A DNA stretch of 64,000 bases from Muricea muricata (GCA_963855995.1 OY979718.1:36719059-36783058), one strand, 5' to 3'. Numbered from the stretch's first letter, positions 1 to 30,061 are shown. The notes: generated by a model not told the origin, from the letters alone. Numbers and translations are program-made.

Positions 1-498
1 AACAATACAAGAATTGACGGTAGCGAAGGAGAGAGCAACAAACATCGCATGCTTGCAGATGCAAGAAATACAAAGAAACTGTGCCGTATTATTTATTTCT
101 TTAGCACTGATCTTAATTTATGCCGACTTTGAGCTTTAGCGTCCGATATTCGAATGCTAATTGGATCAGCTTCATGTCCGCAGTCTAAATTAAAGAAAAC
201 GTTGACATGATTTAGATGAAAATTGAAGTTTAGGATAAACAAATATATTGTGAAAACATTGATTATGATGAAACTGTGATATTAAAAATGCCAAATAGAC
301 TACTAGTATTCTGCCTTAATAAGAGATGGCGCTTCATTTTAAAATCTACAGTAACTATTTTTACCTGGATGTAAAAAGGTTAATGTCTTGTCAACTTTGC
401 ATGTATAATTCAAACAGGAGTTATTGCGTTGTGAGCGTAGTAATAACAAACTTATGGGCTGGGAAATAATATTGTTTTAAATGTGATTATTGACACAG
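1..498. other. Upstream/intronic sequence, no confident gene
   Basis: AT-rich sequence ending in a splice acceptor (ttgacacag) just before the first recognised TRANK1-like exon. An ATG at 326 opens 15 codons that end in phase at a GTAAAAAG donor (371), which would make a possible first coding exon, but nothing else supports it. No other coding signal is seen. Confidence 0.4.
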
Positions 499-18318
<17,820 letters not shown>

Positions 18319-18556
18319 TATAATAATACATATATACAGTATGGTCAATATGTGCCCCCCCCCCCCAACTATCCAGTTGGCTACGGCGCTGCACTATCAA
18401 AAAATAATCGGAAAAACAATGATTTTTTCAAAGCATACAGTATTTTATAGAAGGCAACAACTATGGATAACTTGTGGTCCCAGATTCAAGAAAGCAAAGG
18501 AACATTTTAAAGTCTTTTGTGAAAATAACTTGATGACACAAATGACAGCGATATGA

Positions 18557-19640
18557 ATGGCCAAGACCTATAAACCAGAATTAGCAATGTGTCCTATCCT
18601 CTCTGCTACTGGCACCTACAACTTTACGCTAGCGAAGTGGTTAGATGAGAAGCTGAAACCAATGTCCATTAACGAATTTACCAAATTCGATCCGTTACGT
18701 TTCTCCGAAGAGTTACGTAAGAACGAAAATATAGCCGTAAACACAGCCGAGAAAAACCAATTATTTCAACTGGACGGAAGGCTATACGAGCAGATCGGCG
18801 GTGTGGCTGATCGGTGATCGATGGGATCACTGCTCGGCCTTTGATGCCAAATACCTTCATGTGCTCTATCAAAGAGTAGCAGGTCAACAACATGGTCATG
18901 CCATCTTTCTACCATCGTTTTGTTGGCGACACGATAACATATCAACGTAGTTTGGCTACAGCTGAAGACTTTCTTGACACCCTAAAATTTCACAACGGAA
19001 TGCGAAGTTGATGGAAAGCTGGCCTTTCTTGGTATGGAAGCCATCAGAAACGAAAAACATCTTGAGACTAAAGTTCACGTAAAACCGACCAACACTGGCC
19101 TCCTTTTACACTACCAGAGTCATGTAGATCGAAGATATAAACGTTCGCTTATAACCACCATGTTAACCGAACATTCCGTTTGTCGTCATCATGGGTTTGT
19201 CGAGGAATGTGATCTTTTGAAGAAAGTTTTCGCCCATCTCCAATAACCCCTCAGCCTTGTCGCTTCAATAATATCAAGGTTTGTCCAAAAGCAGTACGAG
19301 GAAGTAAAGAAACGATCAACGAACCAGCAAGAATGCGTGGTGAACCACATCTTGCCGTTTAAAATTCGAACATCTGCCGATATTGTGAGAAGACAACTCA
19401 CGGGCCTTGGATCCTTGATAAGGAAAGCTCTACGACCGGTATTTACAAACCGAAAGATCGGTGATGAAGTCAAAGTGAATGAAGTGAAAGCGCCCGGCCC
19501 TTGTAAATAATCAATGCATTGTTTAAAAATTTAAATGTGATCTGTGCGATGCAGATTATGTTGGCTATATATCTGCGAGAAGCTTTACACTATAGGGACC
19601 TGAAGCCATCGTTGAACACTCAGTCAGACTCAATAAACTC
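18557..19640 (+). pseudogene. Decayed Penelope-like element (reverse transcriptase and GIY-YIG remnant)
   Basis: Successive fragments in changing frames match the order of a Penelope protein: SATGTYNFTLAKWLDEK, NQLFQLDGRLYEQIGGVA, a decayed catalytic loop reading FVGDT instead of the usual Y/FxDD, LAFLGMEAIRNEKHLETKVHVKPT, and near the end CDLCDADYVGYIS from the GIY-YIG region. Many stops and frameshifts, plus loss of RT material, show it is dead. It starts about 240 bp after the TRANK1-like stop codon in the same orientation, so it may lie in that gene's 3' UTR. Confidence 0.8.
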
Positions 19641-20283
19641 TAAGCTCTTCAATTAATACTAATTAGTTAATTTCATGTTTGCATGCACGTGTGTGTGTAT
19701 CTTTCTTGGGGGGTTTTTTGTCTCGTTTGTGTGGTTCAATATGCAAATAATTTAAATATTTTAGTACTTTTTGCCCTGCGCACAAATTTGAAATTTTTTG
19801 CAAGCTTGCGCAATTTATTCGCTTACAAACACGGGGACCGTTAATTAAAAGTACACGTAATTCGAATAGTTCTTACCATAGGTGGCCCAGAAATCGGTAA
19901 TTTTTAACCTTAAATAAATCAATCTTGTACATAATATTCCTTTTACAGCTGTCGGAAACTCGCGGAATTGTTTTTTCTCGCGCGCTAGTCGGTCAGTCTC
20001 GCGCGTCGTTCGTATAGTATTATTGGTTTAATATATTTCCAAGGTTGGCAACTAAACCAACAAAATGTAAATAAATTGTCTGCCGTTAATGCAAGTACTT
20101 TAAAAACATACAAATATTGTGGAAACTTAAGAGCAATAACAAAACAAAAACTACAGCATGTTGAACACGGATAATTTTACTACATTCCTACCAATTTTCC
20201 CGTTTCAAACCCTTTTCAAAGTACGAGAAAAAGCCGAGAGTTTTGAAGGTTTTTTCAGCGGCAGAAATAGTTTTATCAAAACC
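19641..20283. other. Intergenic, no gene seen
   Basis: AT-rich with a short (GT)n tract near 19690. Nothing else recognised. Confidence 0.5.
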
Positions 20284-20448
20284 TATGGTGGGGTCACCCA
20301 ATCGGCCAATTCGTGATATTTTTGAATTTTCCTGCTTCCCTTATTGGCTGAAATTGCAGCAAAAACATGAGAGCAAAAATACTTGAGCCAATAAGGGAAG
20401 ACAGGAAAATTCAAAAATATGACAGCCTATTGGGTGACCCCAGCATAG
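20284..20448. mobile_element. MITE (foldback), about 165 bp
   Basis: Near-perfect arms of about 65 nt, outer word CTATG(G/C)TGGGGTCACCCAAT, then ATTTTTGAATTTTCCTG and TTCCCTTATTGGCT on both arms. One arm has a few substitutions and a small insertion. No coding capacity. Confidence 0.85.
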
Positions 20449-20805
20449 GGGACATTCTGGGCCACGTATGTTCTTACTTGTAACTTGAAAATGATGCAAG
20501 AAGCATCGAAATGTCGTTGTAGTAAAACAAAATTCATATCGCTATCATTTGTGTCAAAGTTAAAGTTTTATATACAAATTAGGAAAAATAAATTAAGAGC
20601 ATTGCTGAAAACTCTGCTGATTTATAACAGAATCTCTCAACCTTGACCGATGCATATTGCATTGCAGTTGATCATGCCTCAATACTTTTTTCTACTAATG
20701 CAGTGATAAAATTTCCTTTTAAGTTAATATAATCAAAGTTAATAGAAGAGATAGTTTGGAAACTCATTAAAATGAGAATATAATTAACTCATCTATGTTG
20801 GTCAA

Positions 20806-21003
20806 CCTTTATGCAAAAATATAGTCCTTCATCGTCACTTTTGCATTGTATTTTCGCCAAATCCACCAATAGCAAATCTTCAATTGCCCAATTGTTCATG
20901 TCGCGGATGGCTAACTTTCCCAAACGTTGGTATAGATTCCGTTGGTCGAGAGTACAATATACACGTGACGATGAAGAACCATATTTCTGCATTAACCTGG
21001 ACA
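20806..21003. repeat. Imperfect inverted repeat, about 198 bp
   Basis: The two ends read ATGCA(A/G)AAATAT(A/G)GT and CTTCATCGTCAC on opposite strands, with arms of about 60 nt at roughly 75-80% identity by eye. It produces similar-looking ORFs on both strands, which are a by-product of the palindrome. Confidence 0.65.
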
Positions 21004-21152
21004 AAAATCTAGATGATGAATTGAATTATAATTCTAATGATTCCTAAACTATCTCTTCAATTAATAACTGTGATATATAATCCTTGGGAGGAGTGAGAAG
21101 TTTAACATCACACATCAGTGTATCGTGAGAGTTGCCGATCAACTGTCCAATC

Positions 21153-21875
21153 TCATACACCAAAATGGACACGAAAGTCATCCAAAGAACGAAATGAGAG
21201 ACACTCTTTCATGGAACTTAAAGGTGGTACGTTTTGCACTGACAATGAAAGCAGTAGGACAAAGCAAGTAAAAAAACCACAAGACCTTATCAAAGAAAAA
21301 GACGACGATGGACGACTAGATGTGTTTTGAGTTGGTTGAGTTTCAGGATCACAGTGCAGAGCATTTTCACAACACACATGTTTGCATTCCTTTGCTGTCG
21401 GATTATCCTTCTTTACCAAATCACATATTTCAGAAGTATTAGAACAGCGGAATGACTGATAACAACGTTGTTTTGTCATTAATTCACCACCGACCTTAAA
21501 ATTGACCCTTAGACAACTGTCTTTGCCATACGCGCAAGCTTTGCTGTTTTCGTAGCATCGCTCACCTTTTCCTTGACATTCGAAACAATAGAGAGGAAAC
21601 GTATGGTTGCAATTATCACCGTCGCAACATGTTACAATGCAATTGCTTCCATTTTTATAACGCTCTCCTAACTTAAAGCCATCTTTGTTGCAGTCTATAG
21701 AACCGATACACAAACCATCCTTTACGCAGCCTTCGCGATACATGTACGTGTGATTTTGTACTAACCACTCTCTGCCACATCGACTTTCACCAGGCTGACA
21801 TTTCACTTCACGTCTTTGTTTGAAACATGCCAATCCTCTGCCAGTACATTCCGTACAATTCAGTGAAAAGATCAC
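21153..21875 (-). CDS. Two-domain Ly6/uPAR (three-finger) protein, probably GPI-anchored or secreted
   Basis: A 240-codon open frame rich in paired cysteines. Domain 1 (about residues 7-90) starts CTEC and ends CCDGDNCN. Domain 2 (about 97-176) starts CFEC and ends CCENALHC. CCxxxxC near the C-terminus of each unit is the Ly6/uPAR signature. A hydrophobic run (CGFFTCFVLLLSLSV, about 199-213) follows a Ser-rich spacer as in GPI signals, but 27 more residues come after it, which is unusual. No ATG precedes the hydrophobic LVIFSL; a good acceptor (ttctttttactag) lies there, so most of the signal peptide is likely in an upstream exon. Function unknown; relatives act at the cell surface or as secreted ligands. 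Confidence 0.72.
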   Translation of the reverse strand: MIFSLNCTECTGRGLACFKQRREVKCQPGESRCGREWLVQNHTYMYREGCVKDGLCIGSIDCNKDGFKLGERYKNGSNCIVTCCDGDNCNHTFPLYCFECQGKGERCYENSKACAYGKDSCLRVNFKVGGELMTKQRCYQSFRCSNTSEICDLVKKDNPTAKECKHVCCENALHCDPETQPTQNTSSRPSSSFSLIRSCGFFTCFVLLLSLSVQNVPPLSSMKECLSFRSLDDFRVHFGV

Positions 21876-22087
21876 TAGTAAAAAGAAGTTAATTATTACG
21901 TGTTACATAATAATGAGAGTCATGCGGTCTAAATTTTCATTGGTCGACAGCTGTGTGCTATTTAATAGCAAAGAAAAGCAACGATAACTTCATCCAATCG
22001 CGTGATGTTTTCCCCACCTTTATTCAGTCTTCTTTTTAGCATAAAACAAATAGATTCCATCTTTTTGTGCTTCTGTACTTTAACACA

Positions 22088-22196
22088 TCAAAAAAGACGT
22101 CACTGAAATTGTGTGCGAAGAACAAAAAGTCACGTACACGACTTCGCGCTGTCTCGTGCAGTACTTTTTTGTTCTTCACCCGCCATGACGTCATGT
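22088..22196. repeat. Imperfect inverted repeat
   Basis: GACGTCA and GAAGAACAAAAA(A)GT words occur in inverted order around a 40-nt centre. It resembles a degraded MITE. No coding content. Confidence 0.4.
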
Positions 22197-22199
22197 ATG

Positions 22200-25100
22200 C
22201 TCTATTACATTACATGCAGACGCACGTAAAATGATCTATTTGTTCATTAATATCGTCTTCGTTTACTGTGGAAAACCGATCACGTACGCTTTGGTCAACC
22301 AGTCGTTTCGTTATTGACAATAACAAATAAAAACGTGGGTTATGCATTTTATGCAGATTCAAGGTTTGCAGAAGTCAATGAAGAGGAAATTAACCACATC
22401 AAGCAATTTTTAATAATACGAAGACAACAAAGTGTAGCATTGAAATATTTAGATGAATCGAATGTTACGTTGGTAAAGAAATATCAAGCAAAGACTTGGC
22501 TTATGGTGTGTACATAATATACAAAAAGCATCGTTATAAGGCCCTGATCAAAAGAAAACGCAAGTTGGTTGACTTCTGACTCGTTTAAATTAACCACCAA
22601 CTTGATCTTATTTAATAGCGATCACTTGCGATATGTTTGTTGGAGAAAAAAATGAAAGCTCAATTTTGCGTGACCAGTTTCCATGGAAAGCCTAGTCGCT
22701 AGTTCAATGCTCTTTACCTTTTTTTCTTTAATTAGATCATAAAACATTGCAGAGCTCACCGCACACAAGCGCCCTAGCCAGCTCGATAATTAACACGCTC
22801 GATAAATATCAACTGGCTGCGCCTGTCTAGTGTCAGGCAGAAGTGATGTTTTAAAAAACGGTCAAACTACATTATGCAAATCTGTAGGTAGAGAATTCCA
22901 AAGCTTAGCTCCGGTAAAGGAAAAAAACAACTTAGTTTCTTCATTTTTCTAGTTTCAGGATGAGGGAATTGCAAAGATGTATATATGGAAACTCCTTAGG
23001 TCAGATTCTGTGATATCGCTTTTATAGGTCCAAAAAGATAGGCGGGCGAGCTCGGAGCGATTAGGTCATTTAGAACTTTGTACATGCACTATTTTTGTCT
23101 CGGCTCGTTGATTCTGAAGCCGTTTCCAATCTAGGATACCTAGAGAGTCAGATCTAGTCAGATCATTACTCATATCCAACACTACCCTTGCAGGCCTATT
23201 TTTTGGCCCGTTTTAGTCTGCTATAACATTAATTACCGTTCGACCTTCTAGTTACTTTCTGAATTTTCAATCCTGGGCTGCTAAAAGTGCATGGGAGAGG
23301 AGCTTGTTGCCAGGTTTAGAAGCCGCCCACCATGCTGATAGTTCTGCATATTTAAAATTATTCACCGAAAATGCACGAATCTCCGCAAAAAAACTTAGGT
23401 GATAGCACTGCAATGTTTTCATGTTTACAAAATATATACTTTGTATCTTCACTGTCCTGTATTTTATACATTACCTGGTAGGACGCTTGTTGTGAAGATT
23501 ATCAATAGAAAATTCATTGTTTCTCCAATTATGATCTAACAATGAAAGATACAATATGAGATCAATGTACAGGGTGGCGCAAAAATGTGCTTTCTCTCTC
23601 TCTCTTTCTGACTAATTCTAATTAAAAACAGAAAAAAAGCTATCTTATACACAAACGATGTTTCATGAATGATACTTCTGTGTAAATTAAATTTTGATAG
23701 ATGTTTTCACCATATTAGGTGAAATATAGAAATATAATTGCATTTAAGGCAGATCTTTTGGAAGAAGCGAGAAATTGTCTAAAATAGTCTATAGAATTTT
23801 GGCTTGTATTTGCTTTTATACAGTCATTTCATTGATCATGGCTGCCCTTATCACCCTATTGTCGTCGTCTTACACTCGTAAACTGCCTATAAGATTGACG
23901 TTTACGCAAACGTTAGATACTCAATTCGTTTGCGATTAAAAAAATTATTGATTGTGAGAAGTTTTACGTATAGGATTTTTTGAAGTGATCGGAAATGTTG
24001 GTTCTGTTGATCGGAAAGGTTGATCTGTCCACACAGCTGGACATTTGACCTATTTGAAGTTTGCGTTTTACAATTGGGCAGTTAGAGATGCTGGCAGTGG
24101 TTTAGCTACAAACGTCAACTCGAACGTCAAGCGATTGAGGTCCTGAACTATTGCGGATGACCGATAGTATTTCTGTAGTCATGCACGATGTCTTGGTGCA
24201 CCATTTTTTATCCTTTCAATGAATCATTTGGCATTAATATTTCACGGTTGATGATTTCGATTTTATTACAAAGGAATTTCTCGAGGTTAGCCGCTTGGCG
24301 CAAACAGCAATCTTAAAGCCCGCCGCATACAAGCGCACTACTTGTTAATCGTGACAAGTTGGATGGAGAAAGTTTGCTCGTGTGCGGGGAATATTTAAGG
24401 CATTTTGTCATTCGTGACATGAATAACGAAAATGCCATTAAATTCTTTACTGTTAGCCTTCAAGTGAAGTTTTAACATTCGGTACGTTGCCATTTAAAAG
24501 ATTATTGTTGCAAAATTTGTCAGTTTATCAGTGTTTTTTTATCTATGAACATTTTATACTTTTCTATGACCACGACTGCCAAGATCTGCCAAGATCTGCC
24601 AAGATTGTACTCGTTAACATTTAAGGTGGTCACCCCCCCCCCTCCCCTTTCCCCTTAGAACTTTTTTTTGAACCTGAAGCATATTAATGTGAAAATATCA
24701 TTTTTAGAAAGTGTTTGGTGATCGAAAATGATTTATGAAACAAAATTCACAGTCACCAATTTAATTAGCCCGTAATTACTAGGTACTTGTGACATCATAT
24801 CTCATGAACCACTTTTACAGAGACATGACAGACTTATTTTTTAGCAATGATACGCTCGGTATTTGTCCTAACGAGGATATAAACACTAAAGTTGAACATG
24901 AAACGCTCGCTAATGCAGTCATTATGGAGAGGAACAGAACCACAGAGTGGCGGATTAAGGCGAGCCAAGCACAAGAGTCAAAATCAAGAAGAAGCTCATA
25001 TGTCCTTGAATTTATCCTATGAAGTAAGTAGCTTAGTTAATTGCTCGTTATATTCTGTAATGATAAACGTTAACCATCCTCAAAAAAAAATCTGAAAGAA

Positions 25101-25300
25101 TAAAGAGTAAGTCATTTGCAGTAAAGAGTTAGCAAAAACAATAGATTATAGTAAAAAGTGCATTGTAAGATTGTGAATTTGTAATTTTCCTGAGACATGC
25201 AGCCATTTGTTACCATAAAATAATGTTTATAAATTTTACACTTATATAAATTTACCTACTAGTCACTCATTTAGACTTGAACCTCATTCCCACCTACTTT
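22200..25300. other. Intergenic, no confident gene
   Basis: Short ORFs only (for example 22314-22517 +, 67 codons, ending close to a possible GTGTGT donor; unrecognised). A CAGGGTGGCGCAAAA word at about 23571 resembles the ends of mariner-type elements, but no partner was found. A small (CT)n run lies near 23595 and a triple AGATCTGCCA repeat near 24585. Confidence 0.45.
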
Positions 25301-25309
25301 AGTCAATTA

Positions 25310-26586
25310 CATTTTCTACTTGACAGTTGACACATGCATGGGAATAAGGTTCCTTGGCCAAAAAAGGTTCCATGACGTACAGGTAATTATCACAAAAGTT
25401 GTATTAAATTATAAATTTATTCTATTATATAGACGACTGATGGTCACAATCCACTTGCTACATGTAATATCTTATCAAACACAACAAAATTCAAAAAATC
25501 TGGAGTACAGAAAGTATCTTTTTGGCAAAAATGGTACTAATAGAAGGTGGCTGTCCTACAATGAAGCCACGCAATCTTTACACTGCTCTGTCTGTATGAC
25601 GTTTGAAAAGCCTGTTGAAACCATTATTTTTATAAGTGGAATGAAAGATTGAAAACACATCCATCAGCGTGTGTTGAGGGGCATGAGAAAACCCAAATGT
25701 GCAGAAGCTTATTTTTTATGGGAATCCAAATCGGACATACAGGGTTTGCTCGCTCAATGAAGATGTCTGCTAATAGAGAATTGGTCCGAAAGCACCGTCA
25801 GTTGCTTGAACGTGTTAGAGAAGTAATTAAAGTTATTGGGAATACTTTGGATAATCCCATTGTGGATGATGGCAATTTTTTGGAGATGATTATTAACCTT
25901 TTAAAGTATGATATTGAAAGAAAATTTAAGTGAATGCATTGAAAACAGCAAAAAACTCCACGAGTCTGGACTGTCCAACAACTAGAAAAGGGGTTCCCGG
26001 ATTACTTTCCTTTCTAGCACTACTGTAAACAGTGTCTTTTATAAACAATTCAGTACACTATTAAGGAATACATTGCCCGTCAAGTTAAAGAAGCAAGTAT
26101 GTTTTCTCTTCAGATTGATAAGACGCAAGATCAATGTACTGTCATTATTCGACATGTGCATGCACACGAAATCTGTGAAAGACTTACAAGTGTTGTAAAC
26201 TGTGAAGCATCTAATTCTACTGGTGAATATTTTGTTGAACTGGTAAAAGAAGTAGTTGAGGACCTCAATATAGAATTAGAATTAGATATTCTCCCAATCA
26301 ATTGCATGTGTGGTGTTATGCACATGTATTGAATTTGGTGTTGGCAGACAAAACACAAAAAGCAATTGCAAGCGCGACACTCGTCACCCTTCTTAATGAC
26401 ATCGCAGTATTCATTCGTGAATCCTATAAAAGAATGAACTTCTGGGATGAACAGAGCAAAGACTCTCACCACAGAAGATTATCTTTGATTGGAGAAACAC
26501 GATGGTGGGCTGAAAATTCAGCATTAAAGAAAGTATTTGGTAGTTTTATTGTATGTGAGAGTTGTTGGACCTTGATCGAAAAGTAA
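25310..26586 (+). pseudogene. Decayed hAT-family transposase (ZMYM1-like, TTF zinc finger)
   Basis: Fragments in several frames follow the order of ZMYM1-like hAT transposases: RRWLSYNEATQSLHCSVC (TTF-type finger), SMKMSANRELVRKHRQLLE, a stretch with MFSLQIDKTQDQ (first catalytic-Asp region), YFVELVKEVVEDLNI, LHVWCYAHVLNLVLADKTQK and ETRWWAENSALKKVFGSF. Multiple stops and frame changes interrupt it. The C-terminal dimerisation region is missing: the match stops where the oppositely oriented Mutator-like remnant begins, so two truncated elements abut tail to tail. Confidence 0.75.
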
Positions 26587-27153
26587 AGACACAAGGACGG
26601 CAATGGCTAAAACTCCACAATCCACGTAATTATGTTGGTAGTGTGCGGGTGGGATGTTGATGGTGACTGAGGACGATTGCTCAAAAAGCAGGCTTGAAAT
26701 TTGCTTTTTTGTTGACGTCCTTATTCTTCCGTGGTACATACAATCGTAGAGACTTATAGAACAGCCAACATTTGATACTAGTAGCCAATGATGGGTACCC
26801 GTGTTTAGTATTTGGGAAAATGCACCGCGATGCACAGAAAAACCGAGAACTGGACCAAGTGTTGTGTTTTCCAAGCCAAGAGCAGTCAAAAATTGCTTAT
26901 GCAAAACGGTATGAGCAGTTCCAATTATGTGGTGTGTAAGTTCCTTCCTGGTGATAATCACGTTGACATCAGCATCGCTAATTTTGAAATTACCTCGCTT
27001 TGGTGTTACTGTGTGAGCTACTTTCTCCAGTATTATTTTTTCTGACTTATCATGAGATTTAGGCGGGGAGTGGGATAATTCCTCAATTATGATATTACAG
27101 TTAGCTCGGGGAATCTTTGTCGGTGGCTCTTCAATTTGGTTCAAACTTGACAC
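26524..27153 (-). CDS. Ulp1/SENP-like cysteine protease segment (C48) of the Mutator-like remnant
   Basis: A 209-codon open frame. Catalytic-triad candidates: His in THHWLLVSN, Asp in SLYDCMYHG, Cys in YVDCGVLAIA, with a Gln (HYQHNY) just before the Cys. The order and spacing match C48 proteases that cut SUMO or related peptides. The C-terminus is cut short at the junction with the hAT remnant. Upstream the frame stays open into a proline-rich linker, but the preceding SWIM region carries frameshifts. Expression is doubtful. Confidence 0.7.
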   Translation of the reverse strand: MSSLNQIEEPPTKIPRANCNIIIEELSHSPPKSHDKSEKIILEKVAHTVTPKRGNFKISDADVNVIITRKELTHHIIGTAHTVLHKQFLTALGLENTTLGPVLGFSVHRGAFSQILNTGTHHWLLVSNVGCSISLYDCMYHGRIRTSTKKQISSLLFEQSSSVTINIPPAHYQHNYVDCGVLAIAVLVSLLFDQGPTTLTYNKTTKYFL

Positions 27154-30061
27154 GTAGCTTCGTTCTAGAGCAGCAGCTCTTTCACCACTTCGACCAGGGT
27201 TTTTCTTTAATGGCCGTGGAATAGGTTTGAAAAGGGCAGGTGGCGAGGTTATGTTAGTAGATTAATTTTTACGTTTATCTGGTTTCTTTGTTTTGGGAAC
27301 TTCTAATACCAAACTATTCTCTTTCGGGGAGTCATGTGTCAAAAGCTTGTAACACGTATCTAACATCTCCTTTACTTCTACAAGTACATTAGTGTTTTCC
27401 CACCCCTCTGCAACATAAGTCAAATTTTTTTCGATCAACTGTCAAGAATTGAAAATCCGTGTATGACTTGGGTAATTTGTTGAATCACCATGCAGGATAG
27501 TTCATAAATATTGCAAAAAAAAAATGTTTGCATGGTAATCTGTGTCTTTCCCAGTCATAACAATCTCAGCTAGGATGTGACACAACTGGAGAGAATCACC
27601 TCCAAAGCTTACGTTATAAGACCTTGTAGGATCGTCTTGATAGCAGACCTTTTTTTGGTTTTTGTCCAGAATCTTAATATGTTCTGGCAGTCTTCGGACG
27701 ACGATATTCCCTCCATGCAATGCTTAATCACAGAGAGTGGTCTTTCATGCATGAATGATGGTACATCTGCGTTGTACCGCCGGTAGTTACTCTGCACTTT
27801 TGTGTTCAGTTCGACATATCTGGAAAAAAGGAAAAACAAATAGTTAACTCATTTTACCTCTTTGTATAATTTTTACTTTTTCGCAAAATTATTGAACTAC
27901 TAAGTTTATTTTTAATTCAGTCAGACTTTTGTACTAGAGAAAGATGTGCGTGAAAAGAATTGGTTGCTCATTTATTGATTACTTGTAAAGAGCTGTTTCT
28001 TCGCTCTTAGGAGCTATATGGGGTTTTCGTGATTTTGCTGTGAAGACGTCGCACTGCCGCATCTTAGCTTATCAGCACACTGTAAACACAGACTTACTTG
28101 AAATACTGGTCAGGAGGAAAGTCCTCAATCAACACCGTTAACATGACGCTCAAATTGGAATGCTTATAGCCATTTAAGTACTCGTATTTGAATGCTTTGT
28201 TCTGCCTTTCAACCCCATTGTTTGTGTTGATGATGGTTAGAAGTCGATCTTTTCGAAATGCCCACGCCCACTTCTGCAAAAAAAATAAAATAATGCTCAC
28301 TTTAAAAAGTCACGATGAAAGTGTGTGTAAATGGAATGCAAAACATAAATAATATTTTTTAAACTATACGTAGTAGCGTCACGACTTTCATAATCGTACG
28401 TTTCCTACCTTGTATTGAGGCAGCAACGTGTTTCCAATACAGTTGTGCAACTTCCACTCTTCTGTTGACTTTAAATCTTCGACTTTGTCATTGTACTTTA
28501 CTTCGGTTCCACAGGGTAACTAAACACGAATCCAGCGTTCTCCATTTCTACCCTCCTTAACAAAATCTCTTAATTTCTTACATTGTCTTTTGTTGCCATA
28601 TTGATTTCTCTGTTATCTAAAGTGCATATATAAAATCAGTTTTTTGCTTTTTATTCGAGTTTGTTATGAGCTTATTTTGTAAATTCTGGGAATTTAATGT
28701 ACTTTCTCATCTGGACTTGCGCCGGGCAATTTAACTTTCTTGTTGCTTGAACCATTTTTCGGTGCTTTTTGAATGAATGATCTCCACAGTTTGACTATAA
28801 CAAAGAAAAACAAGACGGTGAAAAGATAAACACAAAAATAAATTAGTGGAAAATGTACATATATACTTGCGGATTTCATATTTTTCTTTTCGTGGGAATG
28901 TCTACCCCATTGCGACAATCGTATACCCTATGGTTAACGTGAATGAATGGTTCATGATCAAAAGCAAGCTGGTCATCTTCCCAACGGACCTTGTGACTTT
29001 CACGTGTCAGCTCTGAAAAAGCATGACAGGAATAGCGAAAACTGAAGTAAAGGGGCTGTAGAAGCTAATGACGTTACTTGTAAGGAAGGTTTAGCAAAGA
29101 CAACGGGATGTCAACAAAGACGTAGAAATAGCATGAATGCCCATCTATAGATGTGTCCACGCCATTTCCACGTCGACTTTGCGTCTCTTTTAACGTGTTG
29201 TCTTTTCTCAACCTCCTAATTACTACGGTATTTGTAAAACAACTTAGTATTGTATTTTAAGTAGTCGCTCCAGTCCAGTTTCAAATACGATAGTATGGGG
29301 AGGGAAAGAGCTATTCCATAAAATTTTCAACGCATCACCTAAATTTCTAAACATTATTAATTATTAACTAACAGTAAAATTTTGAAATTTGGGCCCTTCA
29401 GATGGTTGAAAATTAATGACATTATTTAATTAAATCTTCTGGCCATTTTAATTTAAAGAACTCTTGGATTGCATTCAGTTCCAGCATTTTTGAAGACTAA
29501 TTGCCAAAAAGTACATACAAATTGCTTAAATTTTGTCGGTTTTAACGCAAAATTTAGGAACTTGTAAAGGAACACACATATATAGACAATTTTAACCAAA
29601 ATACCCTTATTAGAGATATATTTTAACCAAAATACCCCAATCCGGTATCGAATTGCACACTTGACCCAAGTTCATCTTTTGTGCAAATAACGTCTAAAAT
29701 ATTTCATGTTTTATTAATACCATTTTATATGAAAGTCAAATATGGTATACATACCTATGGTACCAAATCGTTTTTTCGCCTTGTTACAGCAAAAGTTTGT
29801 TGTGGTAGCCAATTCGTACTCTCGAAGAAAATTTTCTGCTGCTTTTACGTCGCGCACAAAGCCTGATCGCTCCGACAACTTAATTTCAAACAACAAAATT
29901 GCTGCTGAAATGTCAATGTTTTCCATTTTATTCATGCCATTTTGCCCTGTTCTTAAAAGAACAACCTTGCGGCCACGCTTATTTCGATTCCGTAGACGGT
30001 CAGACACCTCCGAGATGGTCGAACACCTCATTGATCTCGTTCCCAGACTGCTCTGGCTCAT
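26524..30061 (-). pseudogene. Mutator-like element remnant: N-terminal domain, SWIM region and Ulp1 protease, DDE core missing
   Basis: Exon-like blocks run down the minus strand. 29755-30061 starts with ATG and ends ATAG|GTATGT. A block starting at 29012 after tttttcag continues in phase (ELTRESHKVRWEDDQLAFDH). About 28690-28795 holds a TRKLNCPAQ zinc-ribbon-like segment. A block ending at 28409 and the block 28098-28273 (NTNNGVERQNKAFKYEYLNG) follow. From 27819 the frame reads YVELNTKVQSNYRRYNADVP and then a frameshifted SWIM motif (CYDWERHRLPCKHFF). The Ulp1 protease comes last. I see no DDE/RNase H core between zinc ribbon and SWIM region, so it appears internally deleted. MULEs with SWIM and Ulp1 domains are an established class. 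Confidence 0.65.

Noticed and set aside
20789..21004. Ig-domain-like minus-strand ORF (DDEGLYFC)
   Set aside because: The opposite strand of the same palindrome gives a similar peptide, so the resemblance comes from the inverted repeat.
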